Assembly: GCF_035083965.1 (NCBI RefSeq)
Contig: NC_089738.1
Location: forward strand, 7,361,734 to 7,425,733
From: Branchiostoma lanceolatum
Taxonomy: Eukaryota; Chordata; Leptocardii; Amphioxiformes; Branchiostomatidae
Direction of reading: 5' to 3'
DNA: 64,000 nucleotides
Both the position numbers and the translations under genes were made by a program. Numbering within the stretch: the first letter of the stretch is position 1; every line of letters starts with the position of its first letter. Positions 9,901 through 20,800 of this stretch are shown piece by piece. The notes beneath the pieces are model-generated. The model was given only the letters and a program-made list of their open reading frames with translations, did not search any database and was not told the origin of the DNA.

Positions 9901-12674
9901 AAGACTTCCAGTTTTCATCATCATCATCCATATCACTTGTCAAATCCTTGTGTTTCGGACAGTACATTCTTGAAGAAATGAAAAAAATCAGTTTGGTTCT
10001 TGGGCTCATGATTCAGATATAGCAAATTATCTTAAATCACTATGAATAGTTAAAAACATGTTTTACCTCTGCATGTAGAAGAACCCAACACACTTATCGA
10101 GAAGAGTAAGGGTGAACCGGTGTGCTTGGTCAAAAACGCGTGCCATGGCAAAGCCGCATTGCACTACCACTAGCTACTTGAAAAAGCATCATGCTTCACC
10201 TCAATTGAGGATGACTGCTTTTCCTTTACCATACTAGAAATATGGAAATTTTGTGGTAAAAGCTTTACATTACATGAATGAAAAAAAGTACTCACAGGAA
10301 TTGTCCTTCGTCGGGGTTTTCTTCAAACACATAGTCGTAATCCATGCCACACTTGTAGTGACACGTCTTAGTACACTTTTCTTTGTCACAGCCGATGGTG
10401 GCTCCCTTCTTATGACAAACACTGCAGCTCTAACAATGGAGATGAACAATGGGGACTAAGAAAACAGTAAGGACAATGTACAGCCTGTATCCAGCCTTGC
10501 ACAGTTATTGTCATTCACTACCCAACTGTTGAAGAAGCAACCATTGAGGACTGGCTTTTAGCAAGGATCAATAGTCAGGGACTCAGGATGTTCAAAAATT
10601 GTGTACGTGGGGGGGGGGGGGGGGTTGTTCATGCTGTCCGAATCATTGTATGAGGAAAAAACAACAACTTACTAGTAGCAGTGTGTGTGTGTAGAACAAA
10701 TCAAACAAATTCAATGCAAATGTGTAAATTACCAAGGAAACAGGACATCATATGGGTGTCCCCTGCCAAAGTAAGGTGTCTAGTTTATTTGTTTGTTTTT
10801 TATGTATGGCATCCAGAAGACGCCCTTGCACCCTGCTAGCTAATAGCCTGATTGAGAGAAGCAGGCCAAATCTGAAGTTGAACAAGACTGGATACCAGGC
10901 TATATAGCTAATGATATTAGTCTAGAGTAGAGTAGAGTAGAGTCTTCAGTCAGGTAGGATGCATTACATCCAGTTTAGACCGCTCCTTTGTAACACTTCT
11001 TTAGCCGACTGACACTGTGGGTTTCTGCGGGTGGTCCAGGGCTCTGAAGTTGTATTTTACAGGATGGCTTTCCATAAGGCGGTCAAACCTGGCTTTAAAA
11101 GCATTCACTGAAGGGGCGTTGACAACCTCTTCTGGCAGTTCGTTCCACCAGGGAATGACCCTGTGGATTGTGTTAGTCACACTGATCCATTGGGCTTTGT
11201 ATCTACATTGCAGCAAATGAGTGGCTACAATTGGAAAATACATAGTCTTGATCATTGATGCATTCAAACACAACAAAACTATTGGGTTAGTCGGGTTACA
11301 CTCCCCAAGGACATTGCATTTAACCAAAAACTTCTGAATCAGTTTCATAAATTCAAACATTAAAAGCAAAGTGTTCAGCCTCACTAAGTTTTGTCAACTA
11401 TCATTAAACATGTATTATTATATGATTCATCATCATCATCATTCTTCCGGAAACTCCAGTGAGATACAATCAATAAAGTTTTTCCAGTACGATCTGTCCT
11501 TCATGGCAGATAATAATGCAGAACCTGAGAGTCCAGAGTCTTACCAATGCCAATCCTCGCTTTATTTCTTTCTTCACATCTTCTGGGTCGAACATCCCGA
11601 AATCCTCAAATTGAGAGGAGTCACTATCTTCCTGGACCAGTCCACTGGAGTACAGCTGGCAAAAGAAATTCAGAACATTATTAATCAAAATTTCATATCA
11701 AATAGACAGAACCCAATATCCCTACCAACCTCTGCCAAAACAAATTAATATTGCAGACACTCTCTTACTGGGTGTGCTGTGTAATTATAAACTTTGATTG
11801 ACAGCTGGGAACAGCCTATTACTTATCATATCAGATATTCTATAGACTATAACTCAACAGATATGATTTTTGTGGCAGAGACTGCCATTCTCGTATAGGG
11901 CTGTTTAGCCATAGTCGATGCTGTAGGGCTGTTGTGAATTAGGATTTAACCATGTTCAATACTGACCGACGGAGGCCATAAGAGATAATTCACATTTACA
12001 GTCTAATGTAATTATAAGATCGATATTCAAGCTTCAATGTCAAATGAGGATAAAAGATCAACTACATACAGTTGTCAACTCCAAACATGGAGGGTGATAA
12101 TTTGTTACAAAATGTCAATCAATGAACCCATTGATCAATTAATTAAAAGGACCTCCTTGATTGAATCCAGAGGTTTGTCTGTGATGGTTCTTCCCCCATC
12201 GAGATCCCTAGCATTGTTAAAATTGTAATGTTATAGTAACTGTACATTTGTACTTAGGAAAATCACAATAAATTAGGTTCAAACATTCATAATAAAGTGA
12301 AATATGTTACCTTTAACGATGAGGAAATTTTAAGGACTCAACCTTAAATTTTAGCTATAAATAACGTTATAGACCCAGCTGCTTATCCCACAAGTGATCA
12401 TACCAGTATCTAGAGTAGAGAGACAAGGAGACAAATATCCAAAGAATAATAATGCCGTATTTTGATGAGATTATCATAACAAAATTTTTACCATGCACAA
12501 GAAGTGGGCTGCCACATCGTCCGCCACATATAGAGTGTCGCAGGTTCTCTCGACTTCATATCCGAGGTTACAGAAGCCGCATCGCGCTGCCTGGGCTTTC
12601 CGAACGGGAGTCTTTCCACTGGTGTCGCCGGTAGATCTGATTTTGGACGATTTCTTTGTTCGATTAGACGCCAT
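6945..12674 (-). CDS. Extended-PHD zinc-finger protein, PHF11/PHF6-like (nine coding exons)
   Basis: Exons 5'->3': 12674-12492, 11655-11545, 10429-10296, 9968-9741, 9411-9324, 8948-8797, 8438-8314, 7749-7636, 7153-6945; 447 aa, phases all agree. The N-terminus is one extended PHD module: CGFC at residues 32-35, AAHFLCM near 55-61, YSSGLV, DPEDVKKEIKRG, then SCSVCHKKGATIGCD, CHYKCG and YCPKHK. This matches the ePHD of PHF6/PHF11, known chromatin/nucleic-acid readers in the nucleus. A long acidic/basic low-complexity region follows, with four short Lys/Arg patches (KRGRPFKKGRK, KRARTTVKY, TKKKIK, RKRAGKAK) each next to a splice junction. The C-terminal segment FWDHSREAGTLGAV...TECAAVTSFMKSTGLM resembles the PHF11 C-terminus, favouring PHF11 over PHF6, which has two ePHDs. 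An in-frame ATG 42 bp upstream (12716) is an alternative start; I chose the Met in CATCATGGCG. Function in this organism is inferred. Confidence 0.82.
7365..7380. promoter_or_regulatory. CTCF-type motif
   Basis: CCACTAGGTGGCGCTG lies in the last intron of the PHF-like gene and fits the bilaterian CTCF core (CCANNAGRKGGCRS). Only the sequence match is seen; occupancy is unknown. Confidence 0.45.
8525..8720 (-). repeat. tRNA-type SINE-like repeat
   Basis: Read on the minus strand the segment starts with GGGTAACGGTTTGAGCGTTG (A-box-like), then a GGTTCTGGGTTTGATACTCG block (B-box-like), then CCGATGTTGTGCCCTTAA. The last block is also present in the SINE-like segments at 15125-15280 and 16790-16885 (pattern TTTCCCAAGG, ACACAAC). 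It interrupts an intron of the PHF-like gene. Class assignment is by promoter-box appearance only. Confidence 0.5.
10064..10232. repeat. Dispersed repeat, uninterrupted copy (empty site)
   Basis: This PHF-gene intron segment contains ACACTTATCGAGAAGAGTA, GGCAAAGCCGCATTGCACTA and ATTGAGGATGACTGCTTT. It is a paralogue of 21960-22440, where the same unit is split at ATTGCACT by a 301-bp insertion. Here ATTGCACT occurs once, at 10158-10165. Confidence 0.75.
10920..11384 (-). mobile_element. LINE 3' fragment (CR1/L2-type reverse-transcriptase C-terminus)
   Basis: A minus-strand open segment (11384-11001) includes WWNELPEEVVNAPSVNAFKARFD, resembling the C-terminus of CR1/L2/Rex-type non-LTR retrotransposon proteins (pattern WNxLPxxVVxAPSxNxFKxRLD). 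The upstream domains are absent, as in ordinary 5'-truncated copies. The 3' end runs into a short tandem CTCTA array (10922-10943), typical of simple-repeat LINE tails. It sits in an intron of the PHF-like gene in the same orientation. Confidence 0.75.
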
Positions 12675-12716
12675 GATGCCCACTTTCACTTTCTGTGTTG
12701 TTTTGGGCCCGCCCAC

Positions 12717-14823
12717 TCCCAGGATGCATCAGGTAGGGACTGTGCGATATTTAGCGGGGGAGGACTGGTGTAGAGATGGTCAGGTAAAAAAAAAGGAAAC
12801 ACTTCCATGGCCCTCCCCCTGGTTCACAAAATTTTCCTTAGCTCTCATTCAATCCACCCAAAAAAATCAATCTCTTTCGTTCCCCCAGGCAAAAAAGAAA
12901 ATAAATTCAACGCCCTCTCTCCCTTTTGCACCAACCCTCCCCTGCTAAATATCGTACAGTCCCTAAGACAAAGGATGATGGTCTTTCCCGATACTTCAAG
13001 CAGATACTAGTATTTGGAGGGAAGATGGGAATATCTTCGACAACAACAATATCTTTAATATATCGTAACGTTCTCTCTATTAAAACTCCGTCGTTTTTAT
13101 AACAGTTACCTATCCCAAGCCAGTAAGAGAAATAGACGTATATGATTTGTCTATATTGGTAAAATTTATCGGTTGATCGATCTTATGCGCAGTTAGCTGG
13201 TGCGCCGCTGGCCACGCCCCCTCCTGTATTGGTTTCACAACAACAAAGATGGCGCTGAAATGTGGCAAGGAATCAGGGGCTCTTTGGATAATAGAGTTTT
13301 CCGCGGTATATGGACATGTCTTAGTTATCATCCTAACGACTGCTTTTTCTTAAGACCCATGTGCGTCAGGGCAGAGCAGTTTAAGACTTCAGTTGCATCT
13401 AAGAGACGACTAATATAACGTAATATAAACTAACAAAATTATACTATCTGTGATGTTCCTAAATTTTATGTTTGTTTTGGTGTAAGCGTTATAACTTACA
13501 ACATACTGATTCCCAGAGCCAGCCCCAAAGGTTTGGGGTCTTGGACAAAGTTTCTGACAACTCAAATGATATTCAATATTTTGATTACATTAGTAATAAT
13601 GATTGTCATAATTATGATTCATCATTATCGCTAGTATCAACATTAACTTAACGTTATATGTCATACGTTTGTAATGCATCAATATGTAGCAAAGTTGAGT
13701 TTAGGCAAAAATTAATTTCTTTCCAGTGCCAAGTGCAGAGTATGGGAGGAGCAAGCCTAGTCATCAGAAACAGTGACCCTTCTTTAGAAACATATGTTGT
13801 TGATGTTCAGTAGCAAGGTAACATTAACAACATCAGTCAGTGATACCTTGTCACTGGAGTTGGACAACAATGGCTACGTGGAGGTTGGTAATAGGTGAAA
13901 CACAATCTTTTCTTGTACAAACATGTAGTTGAGATGATGATGTTAATATTGAGGAAACTTCAAAAAGTATCATACATGTATACCAGTCCTATAGCAATGT
14001 CTGTGATGTTTTTATTGATAGATGACCCTTTGACCCTAGTATCAGGTTATGGAAGAAGTGAATGACCTGCTTTGACCTTAGATTTTGCAACGTTTGGATT
14101 CATTCCCGTTATTCCCATGATCCTTCTCAGTGGCTCCCAGTTACACAAAGAAACGTACGCTTATTAATTATTAACTCTAAGTAAATATACCTAGCCTAAC
14201 ACCAAGAGAACAGGCTGACTGTCTAAAGTGCACTTCATAATGGTACTACAAAGTCATGCCAAATCCATATGTCGAAAATTACAGTGAAGAGTCATACAAG
14301 CAGTAAGTGTTCAACAGTTTAGTACATAAATTGTTCCTGAGATCTTTGATGGTTGAAATATAATGTATGAGTTGATAAGAGTAGAGTCTAAGGGTATAAG
14401 AAATGCGTCCGTGAGGAAAGAACAAGCTTTTGTCTTTGTTTGCAGCTATACAGTACTTAGTATAGTTTTGTGTAAAAGTTTTGTTTAGACGTACACAGAT
14501 TTGATTTGTTGGCATACCTGAGGTCCTCAGATTTTTTAAAAATCGATTTGGAAACAGAGTCTGGGGGGAAAGTCTGTCTACTTTGTTTCACAAAGTTTCA
14601 GGGAGTGAATTAATAAGTCAAGTTTGAATTTTCTCCCAGCCTTCTGTTTTCATCTTGCAAACTCTTTCTAAAAATCATGTCCAAGAACAAAGACAATGAA
14701 TTGGTATCGCCGTTTGATGACATTTCTCAAATTTACCAAGCAATTACCTATCTTTAACCTAACAATTAGTTACATAGTGATCCTTTAATTTGTTTGTATT
14801 TTTCTCTAAGACAATTTTTGCAG
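12717..14823. promoter_or_regulatory. Divergent intergenic region between the PHF-like gene and PGGHG
   Basis: Holds the PHF-like gene promoter (near 12700) and presumably the PGGHG promoter, because the PGGHG initiator exon starts with an acceptor (TTTTTGCAG at 14815-14823), implying an untranslated upstream exon. A GC-richer patch at 13190-13260 has GCCACGCCCCCTCC and a CAAT-like ATTGG next to AAAGATGGCG. No other gene is clear. Confidence 0.45.
13250..13354 (+). other. Short ORF with good start context; possible upstream exon
   Basis: AAAGATGGCGCTG opens a 34-codon frame (MALKCGKESGALWIIEFSAV..., hydrophobic end) just downstream of a CAAT/GC-box patch. It could be the first exon of PGGHG: a GCG|GTATAT donor near 13307 would join in frame to the exon at 14824, placing extra residues before the usual Met. 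It could equally be a spurious uORF. No homology recognised. Confidence 0.25.
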
Positions 14824-14829
14824 ACAAGA

Positions 14830-17800
14830 ATGAAGACTCGCCGTCTGTACCTGGCCCTGTGCCTGACTCTCGTCCTACTGGTCATCAACGTTGTCGCCTA
14901 CCAGACCATTCTCGGGGACAACAGTAAGAGAACGAAACTGTTTGGCGCAAATTCAAAGTCAAGAAGAAGGAGACAGGACGCAGATGTGCCTGACATCAGT
15001 AACAGTCCTACTGTTTTCGAATCCAACAGGTACAGTAGCTTGATTGTAATGTTGAATGCTAGGGGAAAATTTTAAAGCTTGTTGAAGCCATTACAAGGGG
15101 CTGTAGGAATGTCTTCTACTGTGTCCAGGCCTTTAACCTTCCTACTATAGGAGGTTATAACCTCATTACCCAACTGAGGTGTGGAAGTGCATAAAGTGCC
15201 TTTCCCAAGGACACAACATCTGGCCCAGTGGCTGATAGGAATGAAACCCGTAACCTCTCGATCCCATATGTCTGCTATCCTAAGCCTTCAGTTCATTATT
15301 AATTTGTGCCATTGATTACGCAGTGGTTAATAAGTTAATTATGAGCCACTGGGCTTCAATCCTACAGCTTGATAATGAAGTTAAGGTTGTCTTTTTTTTC
15401 ACTGTGGTCCTAATAGAGGCATTAAAAATGTGCTGTAATGTTTCTTGTTCACTACTTTTTTCTTCAGTCAACGTTCAGCACAATTGCAATTGGTTCCGTA
15501 GAAACTTTGTAACCAAAAGTGATAAACCTATTATTAGTTTGATGTCATTTACATGATGTGTTGTTGTGTTATGTTATATGACAGGTTGCCAATGACAGGA
15601 AACTCCACCATCGGTTACACCCTGAATACGCGACTCATGGCATCCGTTGGCAACGGTCACCTAGCAACAACAGTGTACAGCGACACCATATTTGTCAACG
15701 GACTGTACAGTGGGGATGGCTTTAAAGGTGACACAATTGACAATACTTAAATGTAAAACTGTAAGCCATAATTTGTTCCATATACATAGATGATCCTCGT
15801 TAGACATCCAGGTAATAAGATATGCAAGGTAACGTTTACTCATTCAAGCAACTGGATGAGATTTGGAAACCGTCAAACGTTTCAGACATCATTTACAGTG
15901 TCTTTCGTCAATGACTTATAAAGGACAAACTGGATTACTGAGGTTTTAAACCATAACAGTTCTTTGAAGTGATATGTAAATGAGGTAAAGATAATTTTAA
16001 GATGGTTCAAAGGAAGAGGAAGTCAAGACAAGGTTCTATATACTAGTAATCCAACAGCATTGCTTTGGAGATCATTGGAGATGACAGCTGTAACATTAGG
16101 GACTGTGGCACACATTGTAACTGTTGATTCTGTATCATAATATTTTACTGCAGGAGTAATATTCATGTGTAATTGTATTTCACTTCAGGTAGAAGCCATC
16201 GTGCCACAATTCCTTCCCCAAACAACATTCGGGTAACCCTCCCATCTGAAGAAGGTGCAGTGAGGAGATTCGCACTTGATGTTGAGAAAGGTACTATCAA
16301 AATGAAATTCCAAACATAACTGTATAACCTTTGAGGCATTCAATGTCAGAATAATTATACATTTGTTTTTAAGTATACGTACTAAGTAGGGTACTAAGTA
16401 TATGCTGTTGCTTTCATTCTGTAAAGTAAGGTTAGAAGTATACAAAACATCTAACATGTGTTGAATTTGATGATAGTTACTCTTTTAACTTTTTTTCTTA
16501 AATTTTAACATAATAAGACAAAGTAAAACTCATTTGAAGTCATGGTACTGTTGAAGATATGGAACCCTCCTTTACATTGGAGTCCAGTGGTAATAACAGT
16601 GTAATGTAAACCGCCTCATGGTGTAAAATACCAGGTTTGTGCTGAAAAGTACAAGCTGCATATCCTGACAGATTTATTTGATCCACTCACACTAGGAAGG
16701 ACTCTTACAGTTTTTCATTAAGTGTGATGGGTTCTTTAATACATGCTTCTAAAACACAGGACCTATATTTAACAGCCTATCTGAGGCCTAGGGATGTCCT
16801 TAACAGAAGCTAGGTACTAATTTTTGCCTGAGTAAAGTGAGGAAATTTGTGTTAAATGCCTTTCCCAAGGGCACAACGTCAACGGGACAAGTGTGTATAG
16901 TAATTCAGCATTTTCTTTTTCAGGTGTTTTCTTTGAGACTGTGACAACGGACCAGGTAACTGTCGAACACCGGACGTACGCGCACCAGTTCTACACGCGA
17001 CTCCTGGTGACTGAGATCCACGTGACACGGAGACAAGACACCGGTGACATCACAATCGGCTTAACAACAAATCCTGGGTCTGACGGTCAGGATTTCCTGT
17101 GGGATGCCATCTCTTCTCCTTCTGATAATAGTCGGTAGGGCGTGTACATGTGTTGAAGATCTCTTTGAGAAATGCATAAATTCTTGGACTTTTGAAAGCC
17201 TTTGACAATAACTTAATGCCTTTATAAGATGTTTATGATAGATTATATACTGTATTTGCTTGAATGACAATAAGAACAAAAAATTGACTCCCTTAGATAC
17301 GTCATGCATGTATAGATAATGTTTTAGTGATGCATCAATACTACTTATTGATATTGGTACATTATACTTCAATCTTTCTGTACCTAAATGTTTGCTTTCC
17401 TTTTCGAACACTTCATTGTAGGTACAGACATGGTACCATCAACGTGACAGAGACTGCGTGCAGCCCCAGGTCTGAAGTGCACATGTTCTGGACACCGGTA
17501 CCCAGTACCATAACACTGGCAAGTTCTGAGTAAGTATAACATGTACTTATTTACATTGAAGAAACATTGTCCACAATACACCAAATGGCAATTACTCGAC
17601 AAGCAACTGGATAAAATTTAGAAACACTACCTTTTGTCAGTGAAATCTAGATCTGTAGATCAGCTGTTTTTTTTAACCACGAACTATGAATATGCAAATA
17701 AAGTGAAGACAATACAAAGTAGGAAGTCAATTAGCTTCTGTTGTTTGAGTACAGGAGCTGATGCTATTTGTCTAGAATAGTTAACTGAAATAAGGTCTGG

Positions 17801-20800
17801 GCTTTTTAATTTTGTATTGAAAATAGCTTGAAGGCTTGTTCAAATAGCTTGAAAATAGCTGTCATTCTGTTTCTACATTGCCGATTTATTCTCATTTGGA
17901 AACTATCAATCAAGAGTAACTGGGCAATATGAGTGGCTGCTCATTATCAACATCAAGTGTTCATTTATTCTGCTCAGCCTCATTTTAATTACCCGTACAA
18001 TCCATTGTTTGTTTGATGTAGTTGTTGCCATACATTGTACCATGTACGATTGTCCAACAATAATTATCTCAACTTCACAGGTCTCAGACAAGCGTTTCAT
18101 ACATTACCTCCATCGACACAGACCAATCTACGGCCAGGGAAGCCTTCGAAATCGGGCGACAGTTTGCTCGCAGCAATCTTTACCCAACTCACTTAGAATC
18201 CTGGAGAAAAGTTTGGGATGCAGGACGTATAGAAGTAGAGGGGAACCTGGATCTTCAGAAGATTATCAACGGAGCGCTGTATTACATCCTGAGCTCCCTA
18301 CCTGCTCAGAACCACTATGGAACAGCCAACCAGTTTTATGGACTCAGTCCAGGTGGACTGGCCAATGGGAAACTTCTACAGGTTGTTATTTTTTGAAATT
18401 AGAATTGAAACTCCTAAATAACAGGTTGTTGTTTTTTGCGGTGCCAAATTATTGTAAATTATTGCAAACATTGATGTCTCAGATGACATCTAGCAGAATT
18501 TCTATGGAATGGATGGTCAATGGAACAGCTCCTTGAAAATAGAGTGCATCATGATTTTTTATGTGTGTTGCATGCTTTCCAAAAAAAATATCCTGCAAAT
18601 TTTAGCTCCTATCATCATATTAAAGCCATGTCAAAAAAAATGTGGTGATTTTACTACCAAAAGCCTCAAAATTAAGAGATTTGGTGAAGTGGGAATTTGA
18701 GATGAATTGAAGTGAATTCCATCTTAATTGGAACCAATGGTACTTAATTTGCTGCATGCCAGCTTTTTGTGTTGTTGCTGAATGATGTGCTAGCTTCCTC
18801 GTTGTTGCTGAATAATGTGCTGGCTTTCTTGTTACCAGGACTACCAGGGCCATTCATTCTGGGACACAGAAACCTGGATGTACCCACCCATCCTTATGCT
18901 CCATCCAACTCTAGCTAAGGACATGCTGAGCTACAGGATACACGTCAGAGGGCCTGCCTACGACAGGGCACAAGAAAACGGGCACCAGGGGCTGAGGTTT
19001 CCCTGGGAAAGTGCCTTTACTGGTGTGGAGGTATGATGTCTAAGTGTCTGAGTGTTATCTTGTTGTACAGGAATTTTTTTACTGGTTCGCTGGTTGCAAC
19101 TGTTGAAAAAATAAGTCTATAATGCTATATTGTTTGTGCATTTTTGATGAGTAGTATTGTCTCAACACATTTTGATCATTTGGATTGTAAATTAATATTT
19201 GTAGAATTTTTTTCACCACAAACTTGAAACCACTGTGAAACTGCTTGTACTGTCTCCTGCCTGCCTACTACCTCGTCTGAACCACGAACTAAAAACAACA
19301 GCAAGCACTCCATTTTCTCTCTACTTCAAAATTAAATCATTACAAAATCAAATGCATTTACAGCAACTATTTTTGGACTTGGATGAATAATTTTTTTCAA
19401 GAAGAAATGATTCCTAGAGGAAAGTGTTTTATCAGGGGTGTATTTGGCATCGTCAGGTATGGGGGGTGCAGCGCCCTTGTTCCCCTCTTTGGAAAAAGCC
19501 CTAGTTTTATCATTGACCTGTGACCTTCAGGTTACTCCGGGTGACATCTGCTGGGAGTGCAGAGAAAACCAGCAGCACATAACGGGAGATATCGCGTTCG
19601 CTGCCCGCCAGTACGTCTCCGCGACCCGCGACCTCGGGTGGTTAAGGGAAGAGAAAGGCTGGGAGCTCATTAGAGAGACGGCCAGGTTCTGGAAGAGCCG
19701 ACCAACCTTCAACCAGAAAAGGGGACTGTACGATATAAATGGTTAGCTTCTGAACCTTTCCTTTCATAGTATGTATGGTTAAAATCTTTGAGAAAAAGGC
19801 ACTGTCAGAAAGACTTTAGAAAATGCTGCAAAGAGATGTATGACATAAACCAAAGCTATACATTTGCGTGATTGTTTAAAGTCTTTATATTATCAATCAT
19901 TGATGATTCAGTATGATGATTTAGTACCATTATCATTGTGTACAGTGAAGTAAAAAGAAATGATGATAGACTCTGCTTGAAAGACATGATAGGCCAAGGC
20001 AATACATATTTGAGATCATGTTGCAACACTCGAAGTTTGAACAGATAGATTTAGTTATGCAAGTCATGTACTTTGTGCTGTTGGCCCTGTTTGAAAATCT
20101 GTGAAACGGCTTAAAAAAGCATGTTGCACTGTAATTTCCAAAATAGAGCATTTCATTTACTTTCCGTTTTTACTGCATCTTTCTTTGACTGTATATTTCT
20201 TTGACTGTATATTTCTTTGATTGTATCTTATTTTACTGCTCAATCAATGCAGGGGTCATGCCACCAGATGAAATCCACCATACTGTCAACAACTCCATCT
20301 ACACCAACGTGGTGGCCAAACTCAGTATGGACTTTGCCAACTACACGGCATGTCTGGTGGGAGAGGCAGATGAAACAGCCGACGAGGTTGAGTCCTGGGT
20401 GACAGATGTCGGGGATAGACTTTACCTCCCTGAAATTACTGCTGAGAAATATCACCCAGAGTTTGAGGGTTATCCAAAAGGTAAGGAGCGATGATTACAG
20501 TTTGCATACATTTTGCTTTGGCTTTCCTTATTTTGAAGGATGGAGATGAATTGGCAATTGCTAGATGATATGCAATGGTCAATGCTGTCCATGTGCATGT
20601 GTATTGAATGCTGTACCTGTCTTTGGTTCTGAAATTGCTGTTGCTGCCAAAAGTGCTGATTGCTGTCCCATGGTAGTGAACTTTGCCCTTGGGTTTTAAA
20701 TGCTGTTACAGTCCCTGGTCCCGAATGATGTCCATGTCCTTGGTACTGAACTGTCAATTGTTCTTAATATTGCTCTTGAATGTCATCCCTTGTGCTGAAT

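Noticed and set aside
10605..10625. G-run as a possible G-quadruplex or regulatory site
   Set aside because: A single homopolymer run, like others at 26712 and 59263; length is unreliable and there is no further evidence.
20217..20455. Alternative frames over PGGHG exon 9
   Set aside because: The frame used gives VMPPDE...NNSIYTNVV, which matches the enzyme and splices in phase; the others are shadows.
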